Assembly: GCA_031267335.1 (NCBI GenBank)
Contig: JAIRZH010000136.1
Coordinates: 1 to 8,041, forward strand
From: Oscillospiraceae bacterium
GTDB taxonomy: Bacteria; Bacillota; Clostridia; Oscillospirales; Acutalibacteraceae
DNA length: 8,041 nt
Direction of reading: 5' to 3'
The notes under the pieces were generated by a model. That model ran no database searches. It saw only the letters and a program-made list of their open reading frames with translations, and was not told the origin of the DNA. Within the stretch, counting starts at the first letter, position 1; the number at the start of each line of letters is the position of its first letter. Shown in pieces: positions 1 through 5,593 of the stretch. The translations under genes were made by a program, and so were the position numbers.

Positions 1-50
1 ACGGTGGCTCGTTGCACTTCGCCAAGGCGCCGCAGACAAGGAATAGGCTC
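1..50. mobile_element. Right end of an IS5-type element, cut by the window edge
   Basis: The stretch ends in AATAGGCTC followed by TTA (51-53). This is the same terminus and TNA-type target as the elements ending at 2432 and 4192. It is noticeably richer in G and C than the flanking DNA. Frame 1 is open and ends in GIGS followed by a TAG stop at 52-54, which matches the GIGS-stop ending of the transposase remnant at 4062-4196. It could therefore be a transposase tail, but only 17 codons are visible. Confidence 0.5.
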
Positions 51-133
51 TTAGCATCTGTCTTCCTTATACTTTAAATTTTAAAAATTTTATCATAAAA
101 TCTACACTACTTAAAAAAATATTAGCAGGCTTC

Positions 134-139
134 GAGGAG
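134..139 (+). promoter_or_regulatory. Ribosome binding site of yugP
   Basis: GAGGAG lies 7 bases before the ATG at 147, which supports that start. I see no convincing -35/-10 pair in the AT-rich 54-133 interval. Confidence 0.7.
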
Positions 140-146
140 TTATTAG

Positions 147-839
147 ATGTTTTATTATGATTCAAGTTATTTTCTTTTTATGATTATCACTTTTCCTATT
201 ACCATGTATGCTCATTTTAAGGTTCGTTTTATATTTAATAAATATTCTAAAATTAAATGTGATCCGAGATTAAACGGAGCTAAATCAGCTGGAATTGTCC
301 TTTACGAAAATAGTATTTCCGATGTCGAAATCGTGCGTATACATGGTAGTTTTAATGATCATTTTGATCCTACAAAAAATAAAATATCTCTTTCGAAATC
401 GGTATATCTCGAAAATTCCATTACAGCTGTAGGGGTTGCCGCACACGAAGCCGGGCATGCCGCACAATATGCATCAGGATATGGATTCATGAAAATAAGG
501 CAACGTTTAGTTCCGATTACGCAAATTTGTTCGGGGCTTTCTATGCCAGTATTATTAATTGGATTATTATTGCCGTTACAGTATAATTTTGTAGTTAATT
601 TAGGAATAATTCTATTTGCCGTTGCGGTACTTTTCCAATTCGTTACTTTGCCGGTAGAATTCGATGCTAGCAGACGTGCAATTTCATCGTTAAAAAATTC
701 TAACAGAATTTCCGAAAAAGAAATTTACGGCGTCAGAAAAGTCTTAAATGCAGCCGCATTAACTTATGTTGCATCTTTATTTACATCGCTTATTTATTTC
801 TTAAGATTGATTTTAATTTCCTCAAAACGTAAAGACTAA
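147..839 (+). CDS. yugP: YugP-type membrane zinc metallopeptidase
   Basis: This 230-residue protein is predicted to be an integral-membrane zinc endopeptidase of the YugP (Zn_peptidase_2) family, whose physiological substrate is poorly known. The zinc motif HEAGH is at residues 100-104 (His100 and His104 as ligands, Glu101 as catalytic base). The family segment PVEFDASRRA at 169-178 supplies the likely third ligand, Glu171. The FDPTKNKISLS segment at 73-83 is also typical. Membrane segments are visible near residues 6-24, 132-165 and 205-225. The length matches the usual size of about 225 residues, and no key residue is missing. The start is fixed by GAGGAG at 134-139. The gene stands alone here. 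Its TAA stop (837-839) is also the target trinucleotide flanking the element end at 840, so the extreme C-terminus may have been reset by an insertion. The family call is firm; the substrate is unknown. Confidence 0.93.
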   Translation: MFYYDSSYFLFMIITFPITMYAHFKVRFIFNKYSKIKCDPRLNGAKSAGIVLYENSISDVEIVRIHGSFNDHFDPTKNKISLSKSVYLENSITAVGVAAHEAGHAAQYASGYGFMKIRQRLVPITQICSGLSMPVLLIGLLLPLQYNFVVNLGIILFAVAVLFQFVTLPVEFDASRRAISSLKNSNRISEKEIYGVRKVLNAAALTYVASLFTSLIYFLRLILISSKRKD

Positions 840-866
840 GAGCCTATCTCTAAAAAATAAACAATA
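840..866 (-). mobile_element. Terminal fragment of an IS5-type miniature element
   Basis: GAGCCTATC at 840-848 and the following bases to about 866 are the reverse complement of the right end of the 2184-2432 element, with one mismatch in about 26 bases. Similarity stops near 866. The flanking TAA (837-839) is both a TNA-type target and the yugP stop codon. The other end of this copy is not recognisable, and a second element starts at 899, so this is probably a remnant. Confidence 0.6.
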
Positions 867-898
867 CTAATAAATCGAAAAAAATATTTGAAATATTA

Positions 899-1000
899 GG
901 GCCTGTTTCCACTATTTGTAATGACAAAATTTCGAGTAATTTGTAGTACAAATCAAAAAGTACCGAAATATGGTCGTCAAACAGTAGTGGGAACAGGCCC
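899..1000. mobile_element. Palindromic miniature element, 102 bp (internally deleted copy)
   Basis: The element begins GGGCCTGTTTCCACTA and ends with the inverted TAGTGGGAACAGGCCC, flanked by TTA on the left and TAG on the right (TA on both sides). Read on the plus strand it matches the reverse complement of the 5106-5265 element, but it lacks that copy's central hairpin: the two flanks join at about 944. It has no coding capacity. It lies 29 bases past the stop of the gene at 1030-2028 and could fold into a strong stem at the 3' end of that transcript. Confidence 0.8.
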
Positions 1001-1029
1001 TAGTATTATTGATTTGTATAACCGAGCGC

Positions 1030-2028
1030 TTACTTATCGCTGGCCTCTGCGTCATTGGTGGCCTCAGGGTTCTCTACTGACCGCAGCGGTAAATTCTGCC
1101 TTAAATTTATCATTTTGCGTATCTCATCAATTTTTTGTCGGTGGTTTGATTCTAGTATTTTTATGTCTTCATTCCAAGAATTCACCTGCTGATCACCACA
1201 ACAACAAAGTCTTTTGATAATTCTACTTTCATATAACTGATTTATTGTTTGCCTGAATTCTGCTATTAGTCTTTCCATTTCATTTAACATAGCACTTATC
1301 TGATTTCGAAAATCCATCATTAATATTTCTATTTTGAGTAACTTAACATTTAAAAAGTCTAACTTCATTTTTATGGTTTGTGCTGTTTTCGCTTTCCGTC
1401 CAGGGAAGTGTCCGATCTTTTCCATATATAAAAAATAGCAATCTTTTGAAGCACGATCTTCCATATTACTCATCAGATCTTGAAACAGGCGTTCTATTTC
1501 AAAATAACCTTCGGTACCCATAACCCTTGACAAATTTCGAAGCAGGCAATCTTCTATAGAATAATCTTTTATAGCCCCTGACATTTCTTGAAGCAGGAGA
1601 TCACTTATAGGAAATTTTTCTATAACTATAGCCATTGATAGATTTTGGTACAAGTGATCTTCTACACGACGAATTTCCATAACCCCTGGCAGAACTTGAA
1701 ACTGGTTATATCCTAGAATACGATCTTCTATATTCCTTAAGAACTCGAAATAGCGACCACGTAAAGAATAATTTTTCATAGCCGAAAACAGATCTCGAAG
1801 CAATTGATTTTGTTTAGAAAGACTTTCCATAGCCCCTACACGATTTAAGCTTATAAAACTTACACTATAAACCACAAATAAAGTTGATAAACTCGTAACA
1901 AGAGCCTTTTTGAAAAATTTCTTAACTTTAAATAAATTTTGAATCTTTAAAATACTTTTTGCTCGATTTATTAATTTGAGAAAATTGGGGCTTTTTACGC
2001 TGCCTAAAAAGATTTTATTGTTCGCCAT
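1030..2028 (-). CDS. Putative exported repeat protein, unrecognised
   Basis: I do not recognise this 332-residue protein. Residues 1-40 are basic and Lys-rich. A hydrophobic segment at about 42-61 (ALVTSLSTLFVVYSVSF) is followed by RVGAME, resembling a signal peptide with an unusually long n-region or a signal anchor. Residues about 65-200 consist of degenerate repeats of 16-19 residues with a Leu-Leu/Leu-Ser/Ile-Glu-Asp rhythm, such as LLLQEMSGAIKDYSIED; the DNA repeats stay in frame. Residues about 215-310 look like amphipathic helix or coiled coil, with a CCCG cluster at 275-278. The tail is acidic and polar. I chose the ATG at 2028 because AAGGA lies 10 bases upstream; the in-frame TTG at 2046 overlaps that site. 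The gene stands alone between two miniature elements. A role on the cell surface or in a host is inference only. Confidence 0.7.
   Translation of the reverse strand: MANNKIFLGSVKSPNFLKLINRAKSILKIQNLFKVKKFFKKALVTSLSTLFVVYSVSFISLNRVGAMESLSKQNQLLRDLFSAMKNYSLRGRYFEFLRNIEDRILGYNQFQVLPGVMEIRRVEDHLYQNLSMAIVIEKFPISDLLLQEMSGAIKDYSIEDCLLRNLSRVMGTEGYFEIERLFQDLMSNMEDRASKDCYFLYMEKIGHFPGRKAKTAQTIKMKLDFLNVKLLKIEILMMDFRNQISAMLNEMERLIAEFRQTINQLYESRIIKRLCCCGDQQVNSWNEDIKILESNHRQKIDEIRKMINLRQNLPLRSVENPEATNDAEASDK
1455..1850 (-). repeat. Degenerate in-frame tandem repeat, about 8 units of 48-57 bp
   Basis: On the plus strand a block related to CCATAGCCCCTGACAG plus TCTTGAAGCAGG recurs with unit starts at about 1461, 1518, 1569, 1626, 1677, 1728, 1776 and 1827. 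Spacings are 57, 51, 57, 51, 51, 48 and 51, all multiples of three, so the reading frame of the enclosing gene is preserved. The outermost copy near 1827 is partial. Units differ from one another considerably, so the array is old or diversifying. Confidence 0.75.
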
Positions 2029-2082
2029 GATAAAATTTTCCTTCAAAATTATTTAATAAAAAATTTAATACTATTTTAATAA

Positions 2083-2088
2083 ATTATA
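2083..2088 (-). promoter_or_regulatory. Possible -10 box for the repeat-protein gene
   Basis: Read on the minus strand this is TATAAT, about 55 bases before the ATG at 2028. No good TTGACA-like hexamer sits 16-18 bases further upstream. A second TATAAT lies at 2125-2130 with a TTGATT at 2146-2151, but that spacing is only 15 bases. The choice between them is open. Confidence 0.35.
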
Positions 2089-2183
2089 GTATATTTCCAC
2101 TATGTTTATAAACGCTGATTTTAGATTATAACTACTAAAAAGATAAATCAACTATTTTGATATTTATAATTATTAAATTATTA

Positions 2184-2432
2184 GGGCCTGTTCCCACTAT
2201 TTGTAATGACAAAATTTCGAGTAATTTTTGGTTTGGATAAGGAAAATTTTTTTACAATACTAATGTATTGTAAAAAAATTTGAAACCTGTCTTTATTAAG
2301 CCAAATATAAATTTTTAGATAATTTTTAGTATTTTTTTTACGTATTTGGCGCCGCTAGGCTAACGCTAAGCAAGAAAAATAAGTAAAAAATGCTAAAAAT
2401 TGTCAGATTGTTTATTTTTTAGTGATAGGCTC
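2184..2432. mobile_element. IS5-derived miniature element, 249 bp
   Basis: The left end is GGGCCTGTTCCCACTA, flanked by TTA (2181-2183). The right end is GATAGGCTC, flanked by TAA (2433-2435). The two ends are imperfect inverted repeats (GGGCCTGTT against GAGCCTATC). Inside are two nested hairpins: a perfect 17-bp stem (2244-2260 with 2265-2281) and a longer imperfect one (2318-2341 with 2383-2404) enclosing a GGCGCCGC stretch. The first 220 or so bases match the 3818 element with roughly a dozen differences, so both copies are fairly young. There is no open reading frame. It fills most of the gap between the repeat-protein gene and ruvB. Confidence 0.85.
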
Positions 2433-2482
2433 TAAGCCTAAATTCTTAAACTTATTTAAGAGGAAACACATTAAAGAAACTC

Positions 2483-3571
2483 TTAAAAACTTTCTAAATT
2501 AATTTTCATTTGCTCAAGTTTATTTTCGAATTTAATATTTAAATAAGAATAAGCTAATTTTGTTGCCATGCGGCCACGAGGAGTTCTTGCTAAAAATCCA
2601 ATTTGCAAAAGATAGGGTTCGTATACATCTTCAATAGTAACAGTTTCCTCGCCAATAGCAGCAGCGAGAGTTTCTAGCCCTACAGGCCCGCCATTGTAAA
2701 ATTTTACAATTGCTTCAAGAATTCTACGGTCATTTGAATCAAGGCCTAATTTATCGACTTCTAACCTTTCAAGTGCATGACGCGTAATTTCTGGATTTAT
2801 TTCATCGATATTTTCGACTTGCGCAAAATCACGTACACGCTTTAATAGTCTGTTTGCAATTCTTGGTGTGCCGCGTGAACGGCTAGCTATTTCAAGCGCG
2901 CTTTCGTGTGTTATTTTTATGTTTAAAATATTAGAACTTCTCATAACGATTTGCTCTAATTCTTCAGGTTTATACATTTCAAGGCGGAGAATAACGCCAA
3001 AGCGATCTCTTATAGGTGCTCCAAGCTGACCTGCTCGTGTAGTAGCGCCGACAAGTGTGAATTTTTCAAGTGGCAAATGAATCGCATTGGCCATTTGGCC
3101 TTTGCCCATTACTATATCAATAGTAAAATCTTCCATTGCAGGATATAAAATTTCTTCCGCTGTGCGAGGAATTCTGTGTATTTCATCAAGAAAAAAAACG
3201 TCTCCGGAATTTAAATTTGTTAAAATCGAAGATAAATCCCCAGCATGTGAAATTGCTGGACCGGAAGTAATTTTTATTCCTACACCCATTTCTTTGGCTA
3301 TAATCATGGCAAGCGTTGTTTTTCCTAATCCTGGCGGACCATAAAGCAAAATATGGTCAAGCGTTTCGCCACGGATTTTCGAAGCATTGATAAAAACAGA
3401 TAAATTTTCTTTAATCTTTTCTTGGCCTATATATTCATTTAAAAACTTCGGCCTTAAAGAATTATCGAAATCGCTTTCATTTCTAAATTCTTGTGTTGAT
3501 ACCAAACGATTAGGATCATCTAATTCGTCGGTTAACTCGAACTCATTGTTAATTTCATTAAATTTTTTCAT
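2483..3571 (-). CDS. ruvB: Holliday junction branch migration ATPase RuvB
   Basis: RuvB is the hexameric AAA+ motor that works with RuvA (and RuvC) to drive branch migration of Holliday junctions in recombinational repair. The 362-residue product is complete: the conserved core starts at RPKFLNEYIGQ (40-50), Walker A GPPGLGKT is at 78-85, Walker B LDEIH at 128-132, sensor 1 GATTRA at 175-180 and the arginine finger region APIRDRFG at 185-192. The C-terminal winged helix ends with RTPRGR at 329-334. It is slightly longer than usual because of about 20 extra acidic and polar N-terminal residues. No strong Shine-Dalgarno precedes the ATG at 3571, and no later Met is available before the core. 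RuvA is not adjacent, although the two are commonly neighbours in bacteria; upstream there is only AT-rich DNA and a mobile element. Confidence 0.97.
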   Translation of the reverse strand: MKKFNEINNEFELTDELDDPNRLVSTQEFRNESDFDNSLRPKFLNEYIGQEKIKENLSVFINASKIRGETLDHILLYGPPGLGKTTLAMIIAKEMGVGIKITSGPAISHAGDLSSILTNLNSGDVFFLDEIHRIPRTAEEILYPAMEDFTIDIVMGKGQMANAIHLPLEKFTLVGATTRAGQLGAPIRDRFGVILRLEMYKPEELEQIVMRSSNILNIKITHESALEIASRSRGTPRIANRLLKRVRDFAQVENIDEINPEITRHALERLEVDKLGLDSNDRRILEAIVKFYNGGPVGLETLAAAIGEETVTIEDVYEPYLLQIGFLARTPRGRMATKLAYSYLNIKFENKLEQMKINLESF

Positions 3572-3817
3572 AAATATACAGGTAAATATATCTTATTTTA
3601 ATTTTAAAATCAATTTATTTAAATTTTATTTTTATGTTTGTATTGATTTATACATAAAAATATTAAAATAATTAAAAATTTATAAATTAAGTTAATAAAA
3701 ATCTAATTTTTTTAAAATTTTCGCTTGTGCACTCTTTAATTAACACATATTACGATATTGTTTAACATATCAATCCAAAACAAAGATAAGAAAATAGTTT
3801 ATGATTTTTCTCATTTA

Positions 3818-4192
3818 GGGTCTGTTCCTTACTATTTGTAATGACAAAATTTCGAGTAATTTTTGGTTTGGATAAGGAAAATTTTTTTACAATACTAACG
3901 TATTGTAAAAAAATTTAAAACCTGTATTTATTAAGCCAAATATAAATTTTTAGACAATTTTTAGTATTTTTTTTACGTATTTGGCGCCGCTTGGCTAACG
4001 CTAAGCTAAGGAAAATAAGTAAAAAATGCTAAAAATTGTCAAAAAATTATGTTTTGCGCTTATTGAGGGCAGGTTATTAGTTCGTTTCGAGAAGAAATCT
4101 GAAAATTATTTGAATTTATTATATTTTGCTTGTTCTTTAATTTCCTGGCGGAAAATTATTAAAGTTCATGCCGAATTTCCAGGGATAGGCTC
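3818..4192. mobile_element. IS5-family element with large internal deletion, 375 bp
   Basis: The left end is GGGTCTGTTCCTTACTA and the right end GGGATAGGCTC. TTA flanks both sides (3815-3817 and 4193-4195), giving an intact 3-bp target duplication of the TNA type used by some IS5-family subgroups. The first 220 or so bases match the 2184 element and include the same 17-bp hairpin (3879-3895 with 3900-3916) and the second inverted repeat (3953-3976 with 4019-4040). The right 150 bases are different and contain the tail of a transposase gene, so this copy links the miniature elements to their parental family. Confidence 0.88.
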
Positions 4193-4196
4193 TTAA
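4062..4196 (+). pseudogene. C-terminal remnant of an IS5-family transposase
   Basis: About 44 codons read IEGRLLVRFEKK, SENYLNLLYFACSLISWRK and then a tail ending PGIGS. The pattern R-R/L-LVR-[FY]-EKK-x-ENYL followed by ACxLIxWR is characteristic of the C-terminus of IS5-family DDE transposases. The catalytic DDE region and everything N-terminal are absent, replaced by the miniature-element sequence. The TAA stop (4194-4196) overlaps the duplicated target TTA just outside the element, so the last codon comes from flanking DNA. It is non-functional here. Confidence 0.75.
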
Positions 4197-4311
4197 TATT
4201 GTTAAAAAAAATTCTTTAAATGTTTTAAAAATGATTAATACATTAGTGAAAGTTAAGTTCGTTTCAGAAAGGTGAGCAGTAACCGAATTTTATTATTTTT
4301 GTATTTTTTAA

Positions 4312-4341
4312 TTGATTTGGGATGAAAATATATGATATAAT
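4312..4341 (+). promoter_or_regulatory. Sigma-A type promoter of the HPr/Crh-like gene
   Basis: TTGATT (4312-4317) is followed after 18 bases by TATAAT (4336-4341), with an extended -10 TGA immediately before it (4333-4335). The start of transcription would fall near 4348, giving a leader of about 38 bases. This is the best-looking promoter in the window. Confidence 0.65.
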
Positions 4342-4385
4342 CAAACTGATTATAAGAATTGTATTTAAGGAGGAATAATAATAGT

Positions 4386-4676
4386 ATGTATGAGAATGAA
4401 GTAGAAATTAAAAATAATTTAGGGCTTTTTGCACGTTCGGCAATGTTTTTTATACAAAAAGCAAATGAATATAAATCTATGATATTTGTTGAAATAGATA
4501 ATAAAAAAGTTAATGCTAAAAGTCTTTTAGGAATTCTTTCGCTTGGTGTTTTATATGGCCAAAAAATAAAAATTATTGCAGTTGGCATAGACGAAAAAGA
4601 AGCAGTTGATAGTTTATCAGATTTAGTAGAAAAAGGTTTTCTTGATTACGAGCTTCAAAAAGAAGATGAATATTGA
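4386..4676 (+). CDS. HPr-family protein lacking His15 (Crh-like)
   Basis: This 96-residue protein has the full HPr fold signature but lacks the phosphoryl-carrying histidine. The canonical G-[IL]-H-A-R-P-A loop reads GLFARSA (residues 13-19): Phe15 replaces His15 and Ser18 replaces Pro18, while Arg17 is kept. The regulatory site is intact, with Ser46 in VNAKSLLGILSLGV (42-55) at the exact HPr position phosphorylated by HPr kinase. It should therefore be unable to pass phosphate along the PTS but could act as a Ser-phosphorylated regulator, as Bacillus Crh does (there position 15 is Gln). The ATG at 4386 was chosen over the upstream TTG because AAGGAGG (4367-4373) precedes it by 12 bases, a slightly long spacing. 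The C-terminus carries about 8 extra acidic residues. The gene stands alone with its own promoter. It could also be a degenerate HPr of unrelated role. Confidence 0.88.
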   Translation: MYENEVEIKNNLGLFARSAMFFIQKANEYKSMIFVEIDNKKVNAKSLLGILSLGVLYGQKIKIIAVGIDEKEAVDSLSDLVEKGFLDYELQKEDEY

Positions 4677-4763
4677 TAAATTTTAATATACAAATTAATT
4701 TAATTTTTTATTCAATTTGGGCTATTCCAGTTACACAAAATTTTACAGAATATTTTACAATAA

Positions 4764-5084
4764 TTAAACCACTGTTCCTGCAATAAGTGCCATTAAACCA
4801 CTAACAGCTGCTGTTAGAACAGGCGCAAGACCGAGTAATCGCACTCGCCAAAACTAAACCCCAACCCATTATCTTTTGCAGTGTTTCACTTTCGCTAAAG
4901 ACTTTAAAAAATTCTCCATTTTGCTTCCGAGATTTTTAAGATTTTCTCCAAAACTCCCGTCGTCTCTGCCGATACTGCTTATCATCGCGCCAAACGCGCT
5001 TGCAACACCTGATGCACTATACTGACAATATTTGAAAGTTCCGGCGCAAGATTTGAAACTAAATGAGACTATACAGTATTTCAT
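4764..5084 (-). pseudogene. Frameshifted remnant resembling a phage tail tape measure protein
   Basis: No single frame is open across this stretch, but pieces in three minus-strand frames join into one plausible protein. They are SNLAPELSNIVSI, then GVASAFGAMISSIG and FGENLKNLGSKMENF, then FSESETLQKIMGWGL, LVLASAIT, and finally LGLAPVLTAAVSGL with MALIAGTVV before a TAA at 4764-4766. At least three frame changes are needed, one near a run of T. The mix of short amphipathic helices and a long Ala/Gly/Val hydrophobic stretch with APVLTAA resembles the membrane-like middle of tail tape measure proteins in Firmicute phages. The base composition is richer in G and C than the neighbours. The 71-codon open piece from 5084 is only part of this and is unlikely to be a gene. 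The family call rests on pattern memory and is supported by the matching N-terminal fragment at 6792-6980. Confidence 0.45.
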
Positions 5085-5105
5085 GTAAATGAAAAATTCT
5101 AATTA

Positions 5106-5265
5106 GGGCCTGTTTCCACTACTGTTTAACGACCATATTTCGGTACTTTTTGATTTGTACTACGTTAAATTTTTTCACAATACGTTTAGTATTGTGAAAA
5201 AATTTTCCTTATCCAAACCAAAAATTACTCGAAATTTTGTCATTTCAAATAGTGGGAACAGGCCC
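5106..5265. mobile_element. Palindromic miniature element, 160 bp
   Basis: It begins GGGCCTGTTTCCACTA and ends TAGTGGGAACAGGCCC, with imperfect inverted similarity continuing for about 50 bases inward from each end, so the whole element can fold back on itself. A perfect 17-bp stem with a 5-base loop occupies the centre (5167-5183 with 5189-5205). It is the inverted-orientation relative of the 899 element, and its right half matches the left part of the 2184 and 3818 elements. The left flank is TTA and the right flank ATA, so no clean target duplication remains. Confidence 0.82.
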
Positions 5266-5343
5266 ATACATTATAATATAGCTTCAAATTTAATTCAAAG
5301 CATGCTACGATAAAAATAGCATAAAAAATTTACCAAATTAATT

Positions 5344-5347
5344 GAGG
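5344..5347 (+). promoter_or_regulatory. Ribosome binding site fixing the start of the 79-residue gene
   Basis: GAGG lies 6 bases before the ATG at 5354 and overlaps the in-frame TTG at 5342, which argues for the ATG as the start. Upstream, TATAAT at 5272-5277 sits 6 bases beyond the miniature element end, but no -35 hexamer is found at the right distance. An inverted repeat ATGCTA/TAGCAT (5302-5307, 5317-5322) lies between it and the gene. Confidence 0.6.
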
Positions 5348-5353
5348 CAAGCA

Positions 5354-5593
5354 ATGATTGAAAATCAATTACAACTATTGCAGCCTTTAACTTTAAATTC
5401 AAAAGAATTTGAAAATTTTTGTAAATTAAATGTTTTGGATGGAATGTATTTATTTGCTGACCAATTTGATTGCGAAAAAGAACTAAAAAGATTATTCAAA
5501 AATGATCCAAGCATTCCTCGAGAGTGTTTTCGAAATAATTATAGTATGATACATTTCAAACCAATGTTAAATAGAAAGAGGATATTATGTTAA
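5354..5593 (+). CDS. Small protein co-translated with the zincin-like gene, unrecognised
   Basis: This gene encodes 79 residues that I cannot place in a family. The sequence is polar and probably helical, with four cysteines (including the last residue, ILC), an acidic middle (FADQFDCEKELKRLF) and a basic end. There is no signal peptide or membrane segment, so it is likely cytosolic. Its TAA stop overlaps the start of the next gene by 7 bases (ATGTTAA), and the next gene's AAAGAGG lies inside its own coding region, so the two are almost certainly transcribed and translated together. That arrangement would fit a chaperone, immunity or accessory protein for the exported partner, but the sequence itself gives no proof. 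Confidence 0.65.
   Translation: MIENQLQLLQPLTLNSKEFENFCKLNVLDGMYLFADQFDCEKELKRLFKNDPSIPRECFRNNYSMIHFKPMLNRKRILC

Noticed and set aside
921..1217. 98-codon plus-strand open frame
   Set aside because: It starts inside a palindromic element and runs antisense into the repeat-protein gene; the translation has no family features.
1455..1850. CRISPR-like array with regular spacing of about 51 bp
   Set aside because: Units are degenerate along their whole length with no unique spacers, all spacings are multiples of three, and they lie inside an open coding frame.
2029..2046. TTG start at 2046 for the repeat protein
   Set aside because: The AAGGA ribosome site lies inside that extension and is correctly spaced for the ATG at 2028.
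2455..2487. Intrinsic terminator of ruvB (TTTAAGAG/CTCTTAAA)
   Set aside because: The stem is only 8 AT-rich pairs with a 17-base loop, overlaps the stop codon and has no clear T-run.
3087..3344. 85-codon plus-strand open frame
   Set aside because: It is the antisense shadow of ruvB's conserved ATPase core.
4253..4588. 111-codon minus-strand open frame
   Set aside because: It is antisense to the HPr/Crh-like gene and its promoter region, with low-complexity AT-driven translation and no ribosome site.
4869..5084. 71-codon minus-strand frame taken as a small gene
   Set aside because: It lacks a good ribosome site, and better-matching peptide segments continue in the other two frames on both sides, so it is one piece of a frameshifted remnant.
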